Source of the DNA: Narthecium ossifragum
Taxonomy: Eukaryota > Streptophyta > Magnoliopsida > Dioscoreales > Nartheciaceae
Length of the DNA stretch: 64,000 bases
Assembly (NCBI GenBank): GCA_963920575.1
Contig: OY986969.1
Coordinates: 21,987,434 to 22,051,433 of the forward strand
Reading direction: 5' to 3'
Below the pieces are notes generated by a model. That model was not told the DNA's origin. It ran no database searches and saw only the letters and a program-made list of their open reading frames with translations. Below, piece by piece: positions 59,201 through 64,000 of this stretch (position 1 is its first letter; each line of letters starts with the position of its first letter). The translations under genes were made by a program, and so were the position numbers.

Positions 59201-62200
59201 GAATACTGTAATGGTCTTGAAAATCATATCAAATACTGAGAATGACGTTTCACCATAGGTTGTCACAACCATATACAGGTAATTATGCAGTGTAAGCATT
59301 TTTCTTTCTAGCTTTACCTTTTTCTATTAGCTTCCAAAAGAATGGAATCGAGGTTCGAGCTGTACAAATAATGGTCGCTGGAAAGTGGAAATTGATGTAT
59401 AAGCTATTCAGTCAGAGATTTATTTTTTGTTCGAACATACTGCAGGTCCTGTTTCTGGAAAAGCAATATTTCTCCTATATCGTTCCTGCCAACTGAAGTT
59501 TTTCATGTCACTTCAAAACTCTTACATAAAGAGATTAAATTTTCCTTATTCTGTTTTAGTTTTTTAGGTCATAAGACATAAATTATTGAACCTATTTTAA
59601 AAATCTGTTTAGACATTTTCTGTTTCTATCCCTGTTTTATCATGATTTCTGCTAATACATTGTTATCATCAGTTGTCTCTATAACTATGTATAGTTAGTA
59701 TGAGGTCTTGATATAGCTATCTAGGAAAACTTTGGTCACCATAGAGTTTATAGTGTGTTATCAGTACTTTCTGCTTGTTTGTAATTCAAGTATCAGCTGA
59801 CAACAGGGATATGCATCACCTAATTCAGATAGACGCGAGGGCCTTTTGAGGAGGAAACGTCTAGAGTATGTGGAATGTGTTTCTCAGTATTATGACATCC
59901 CTGACTCAGAGCGTTCAGACGATGAGATTAACATGCTTCGCCAGGTTATTACAGAACTGAACATCATAATCTCCATTTTATATTGATATTGGTAGACTGA
60001 GTCTCAGTTCTGAACATTGCTCCTTATGGTGATCAGATTGCTGTTGATTGCCCAAGGACCGTGCCTGATGTCACTTTCTTCCAGCAAGCACAAGTTCAGA
60101 AATCTTTGGAACGCATCCTTTACACATGGTCCATTTTCCTCCATGTTTCTATTGGTTCATTCAGATGTGGTAGTAGCATTTTATAGGCTAATGATAGTAC
60201 TGTTGAGTATCTAATGGAGCCTTAATCTTGTGCAGAAAATACGTGGATAGATATTCATCGAATGTTCGATTAAAACTAATCATTTTATCACCCATCTACT
60301 CTTCTTAGTTAATGTTGTCTGAGATTTGCTATACTTTATTTGAAAGCAGTTTTATGGGAGGGTGCTAAGAATAAGATCAACCCCTTCTGATGTCAATGAT
60401 TCTGGATTGGTCCCTATCGCTCGACTGCTCTACTTGCTGATATAAGCAGCTGACTTAGTCTCCCTTCTATGACTCTAGAAACTTTTATCTTGCAAAAATC
60501 ATTTTATTGAAAATATCTGCTAATACAGATGTATTAAATGCACGTCTTATCCTCCATGTCCTATGCAAGAGAATTATCCAGATGTTAATGCCCTTTCTCC
60601 TAGCTTATCGATTTTGAAAGAATTGCAATTGATAACTTAAGCAACCTTTTGCTTCAGGACAACATGACTGTCGAATTTGAGTCTCAAACTTGTTCTACTA
60701 CGAAATTAAAGCTTGGGGCTCTAAAATGTTATTTAGAAACCTAAGTTTTGCTTAAATTTATGTTTGGATTTTGTAGGAAATAGGTTTTTCATGTATGATC
60801 CTCACCTTGTGCATTTTTCATGATATCTGGTCCCCGTTACTTATCAAGGATAATGAATGAATTGAAATTCAGAATCTATGACATTTGGTATCCCTCATGG
60901 TGGATCTAATGAACTCTGAAGTTCCAGTCATGCAATTTCTCCTCATTTCTCTTCTAGCCACAACAGGGTAGCTATTGTTTTATTGTACTTAACACTGATT
61001 GAGTGTTGTTTCCTCTTTTCAGGGCTATTCGTCATCCAGCAAGCGGTTATGTGCAAGGAATAAATGACCTTGTCACGCCATTTTTTATTGTGTTTTTATC
61101 AGAATATTTGGATGATAGTATGGAAAGTTGGTCTATTTCAGATCTATCTCCTCTGAAAATATCTGATGTCGAAGCTGATTGCTATTGGTGTCTTTCAAAA
61201 CTGCTTGATGGCATGCAAGATCACTACACGTTCGCTCAGCCAGGAATTCAACGCCTTGTTTTTAAACTGAAAGAGCTAGTTCGCCGGATAGATGGTACTT
61301 AACAGTTTATTGACATTTGTTCTTTTTTTTATTTTCCTGGTTTTATGCTGATGCATTTGGGAAAGAACAGATCATGATTGTCCAATTCATGCTATTGTAC
61401 AGGTATGATAGATGTGCACGTCTAAATAGGGGAGGCTTAGGATGTTAGTGATCAAATTCATAAGAGGGTAATACCGTTACTGGGACTTGAGAAATAAAAC
61501 CAAAACTGTGATACGTTTCAACAAGAGCATGGTATTCCATGTTATTGTTACAACCTCTCACCCTGTTGTGTGGCAACGGTGATTTATTATGCTATCATGC
61601 ATCTGTAACTGAAAAGTTCTCATGTGTTGGGGAAATCATCTCTTTTCGCGCAACGTATTGAGAAGCAAGTTTTAGATGTAATCAAGGGTATATACTTTTG
61701 AGTAGAAGCACGAAAGTTTCTGAGTTTCTGTTGACTGCAGAAGGCTTCCTCTTAATATTCACGACATGGATTTCTGACCTATTCTAGGTTACTGAATTTC
61801 CTTGTTATGGATGATGTGTTGAGTAGGAATGGCGTTTTTTTATTACTTTGCTTGGTCTGTTGTTTTAGTTTAGTTTTTCTAGTTTGACATGGCTGCAAGT
61901 AATCCTATGCATCTTGTATTCTGGTATTATGCTAGAACCCGTCTCAAGGCACATGGAGGAGCAAGGGCTGGAGTTTCTGCAATTTGCTTTTCGCTGGTTC
62001 AACTGTCTCTTGATTCGTGAGGTTTGCACACCTTGAAACATAGTCTGGTGAAATTTTGAGTATCATGGAATAAGCTAAAATAGGTTACATATCCTTGCAG
62101 ATTCCTTTCCATCTAGTCACGCGTCTGTGGGACACTTACCTTGCAGAAGGAGATGCATTGCCAGATTTTCTTGTGTATATATCTGCGAGTTTTCTGTTAA

Positions 62201-62868
62201 CAGTAAGTTTTCAGCTCATATTGTTTAACAAAACCAAATATTAAGTAAATTAAATTGGACAATTTTCAATGATCGTTAGAAAATCATTTTGAGAGAGATG
62301 GTAGGGCCTAATTAAGCAAAAGTTGTTTTAGCCATTCAGCATGGATAGACCAGTTTCATCGTTCTCGTTATCGTTTGAATTTGCTTGGTCTTTTTATACT
62401 GGTTCCGTATGGAGCTTTTTTATTTAAAAGCTCTTTAATTAGGAATTAACCCACCTATCCGGCTGTAGTGAACAGGCCATCAATTACTTTATTGTTTTGT
62501 TCACAATTTGATATTGGCTATAATGCCATTTCTCTCCCTCACCGACATAGAATGGGGCTTCCATATGAGAGCTTCTTCTAAAACCCTCCTCTAAATTAAG
62601 TGGCTTAGTCATCTTTCATAAACCTTTGCAACGTAAAAGTGTAAGTTGATAAATTCTATCCCTTGATTGGTGAAAGAGATGACAACTTTCAACCCTCATT
62701 TTTCAGTGGTCAGAGAAGCTCCCGAAGCTTGAGTTCCAGGAGATGGTGATGCTCCTCCAACACCTTCCTACTCAGAATTGGACCCACCATGAGCTTGAGA
62801 TGGTCCTCTCAAGAGCTTACATGTGGCATACAATGTTCAACAGATCTCCGAGTCACCTTGCCAGCTAG
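56288..62868 (+). CDS. TBC-domain Rab GTPase-activating protein (TBC1D22/Gyp1 type), ten exons
   Basis: Coding exons are 56288-56418, 57349-57505, 57583-57769, 58408-58478, 59807-59944, 60037-60128, 61023-61294, 61936-62021, 62101-62202 and 62707-62868; all junctions are GT-AG and in frame, giving 465 residues. The N-terminus is Gly/Ser-rich and disordered (to about 180). The TBC domain begins LRELAWSGVPPYMRPNIWRL. It carries the catalytic arginine finger in IAVDCPRTVPD (I-x-x-D-x-x-R) and the glutamine finger in SGYVQGINDL (Y-x-Q). Later signatures include DCYWCLSKLLDGMQDHYTFA, FRWFNCLLIREIPFHLVTRL and WDTYLAEGD. Such proteins speed GTP hydrolysis by Rab/Ypt GTPases in vesicle traffic. Both fingers are intact, so it should be active. 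Introns hold nothing recognisable; the longest is 1.3 kb. Confidence 0.95.
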
Positions 62869-63425
62869 ACCATCTAAGAGACACACCTTCCTCTATTTTT
62901 TCTCCAATCTTTTGTGTATGTTCTTTCTTTGGAAGTGGGTTTATCTATTTTTATGTCTGAATTTCTGGCAGAGGGGAGCATGTGCTCTGTATTCTCTTTT
63001 GTAATCTTTCTGTGTATGATCAACATTTTCGGCAAACCTTTCAGCTGTCGCAAGTCAAGAATTGAAACATGTACAAGTTTTTATTTAGTGGATTGGCTTC
63101 TATTTTCCCTCTTTTATGCGGCCAAAGGTTATCCTCAATTTTGATGTCCATTTATGTGAAAATTGCTATAAAAAACACGGTTGGTTTTCTATTAACCTGG
63201 AAGCTCTACCCAGATTCTATACATATGAACGGGGTTCTACAGCCACAATTGCTTTCTTCACGTCTTTAAACAGCTTCACCACCACCAAGAGCTATACCTT
63301 GAATTCCTAGCATAATCTATATCCTGGTGTTGCACGACCTTTCAATTCCAAGAACAATCCTTATGTCTCCTGGTATGATTGTTCCTAATTGATAATATCA
63401 ATATTGAAGATACCATTCTTGATTC
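62869..63425. other. 3' region of the TBC gene
   Basis: Probable 3' UTR and downstream AT-rich DNA. Short open frames here have no coding character. Confidence 0.5.
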
Positions 63426-63432
63426 ATTGAGG

Positions 63433-63650
63433 GTGCGTTTGGCAACCCGGAATGTGACAAATGAGCTGAACGAGATGAATGAGGAATGAGCTGAATCTGC
63501 TGATTCTGTGGATTTTGGTTTTGTTGTTTGGCTGGTTTATATGGAATGAGCTGAATCTGTTGATTTGGCATTTGGTTTGTCTGGTATGAATGAGCTGAAT
63601 CTGCTGATTCTGTGGATCCTATTGTTTGGTTCATAAATATCTGAATTGGA
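63433..63650. repeat. Tandem AATGAGCTGAATCTG units in a possible MITE
   Basis: After GGGTGCGTTTGGCAACCCGG (a TIR-like start) the unit AATGAGCTGAATCTGCTGAT is present three times at about 63484, 63544 and 63588, two of them followed by TCTGTGGAT. The rest of the window to 64000 is AT-rich without a gene. Confidence 0.65.
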
Positions 63651-64000
63651 ATCGAGTGATTTTGATAGCATGCTAATAATAAAAATTTAGATTTTATTCA
63701 AATTAAGACTTGTTTTCTTTTATAATAATGACAATACCCACGAGACAAATAATTTTCAACTTATACATGTCTAATGAGTTGATCCTTAGTCCCTATAACT
63801 CAACAAAATTATTACAAACTAAAAAAACTCCAAAATGTTACACATTATAAATTATAGAAGATCTAAGTCTTACAAAGTAATAATTAGTTGAAAATTACAA
63901 ACTTTTCAACTTATACATACATCGTGCATTAGTCCTTACGAAGTAGTAGTAATTATTATTTGAAGTTGGACATGGTCATTGCCTCTATTGTACTAGATGA

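Overview
This is nuclear DNA of a flowering plant: intron-rich plant genes with GT-AG splice sites lie among nested retrotransposon remnants. The species cannot be fixed from the sequence. One run of exactly 200 N (35285-35484) marks a scaffold gap.

Four host genes are well supported. (1) A group-I-type bZIP transcription factor, plus strand, coding exons between 12545 and 17673. (2) A DOMON plus cytochrome b561 membrane protein, minus strand, 37432-38861. (3) A GPI-anchored SPARK-domain-like protein of the Arabidopsis At1g61900 type, minus strand, 42646-46460, with untranslated exon(s) up to about 50475. (4) A Rab-GTPase-activating TBC protein of the TBC1D22/Gyp1 type, plus strand, 56288-62868, ten coding exons. 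They share no evident pathway. An unrecognised exon-like segment lies at 54346-54447.

Most of the rest is transposon. From 1 to 4858 is the 3' part of a Tekay/Del-like Ty3/gypsy element that has lost its RT/RNase H; it sits in a decayed LINE (4859-6421). A TIR element (7658-9627) of Pack-MULE type carries pieces of a DUF3537 gene and a 4-coumarate:CoA ligase gene in opposite orientations. A second gypsy remnant (18230-21110) has its protease reading frame split by a solo LTR. A truncated gypsy insertion occupies 22129-25068, and a PIF/Harbinger-like element 25506-27499. Six LTRs are bounded by matching 5-bp target duplications: 19068-20420 (ACCAT), 27637-29963 (CATCT), 27971-29537 nested inside the previous one (TTCTA), 30746-31831 (CCTTC), 32373-34178 (AGCAC) and 51709-54303 (CTATC). 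No full-length element is present, so LTR-LTR recombination has been frequent here.

The most striking pattern is a palindrome-array architecture. Copies of GGATCGATCC or close variants occur in pairs 21-23 bp apart (about two helical turns), with successive pairs mostly 60-74 bp apart. It is found in four LTRs of at least three unrelated families, and in three of them it lies directly upstream of a TATA box. It is absent from a related LTR (22610-25068). It looks like a promoter-proximal U3 enhancer cassette acquired or evolved repeatedly; its binding factor is unknown.
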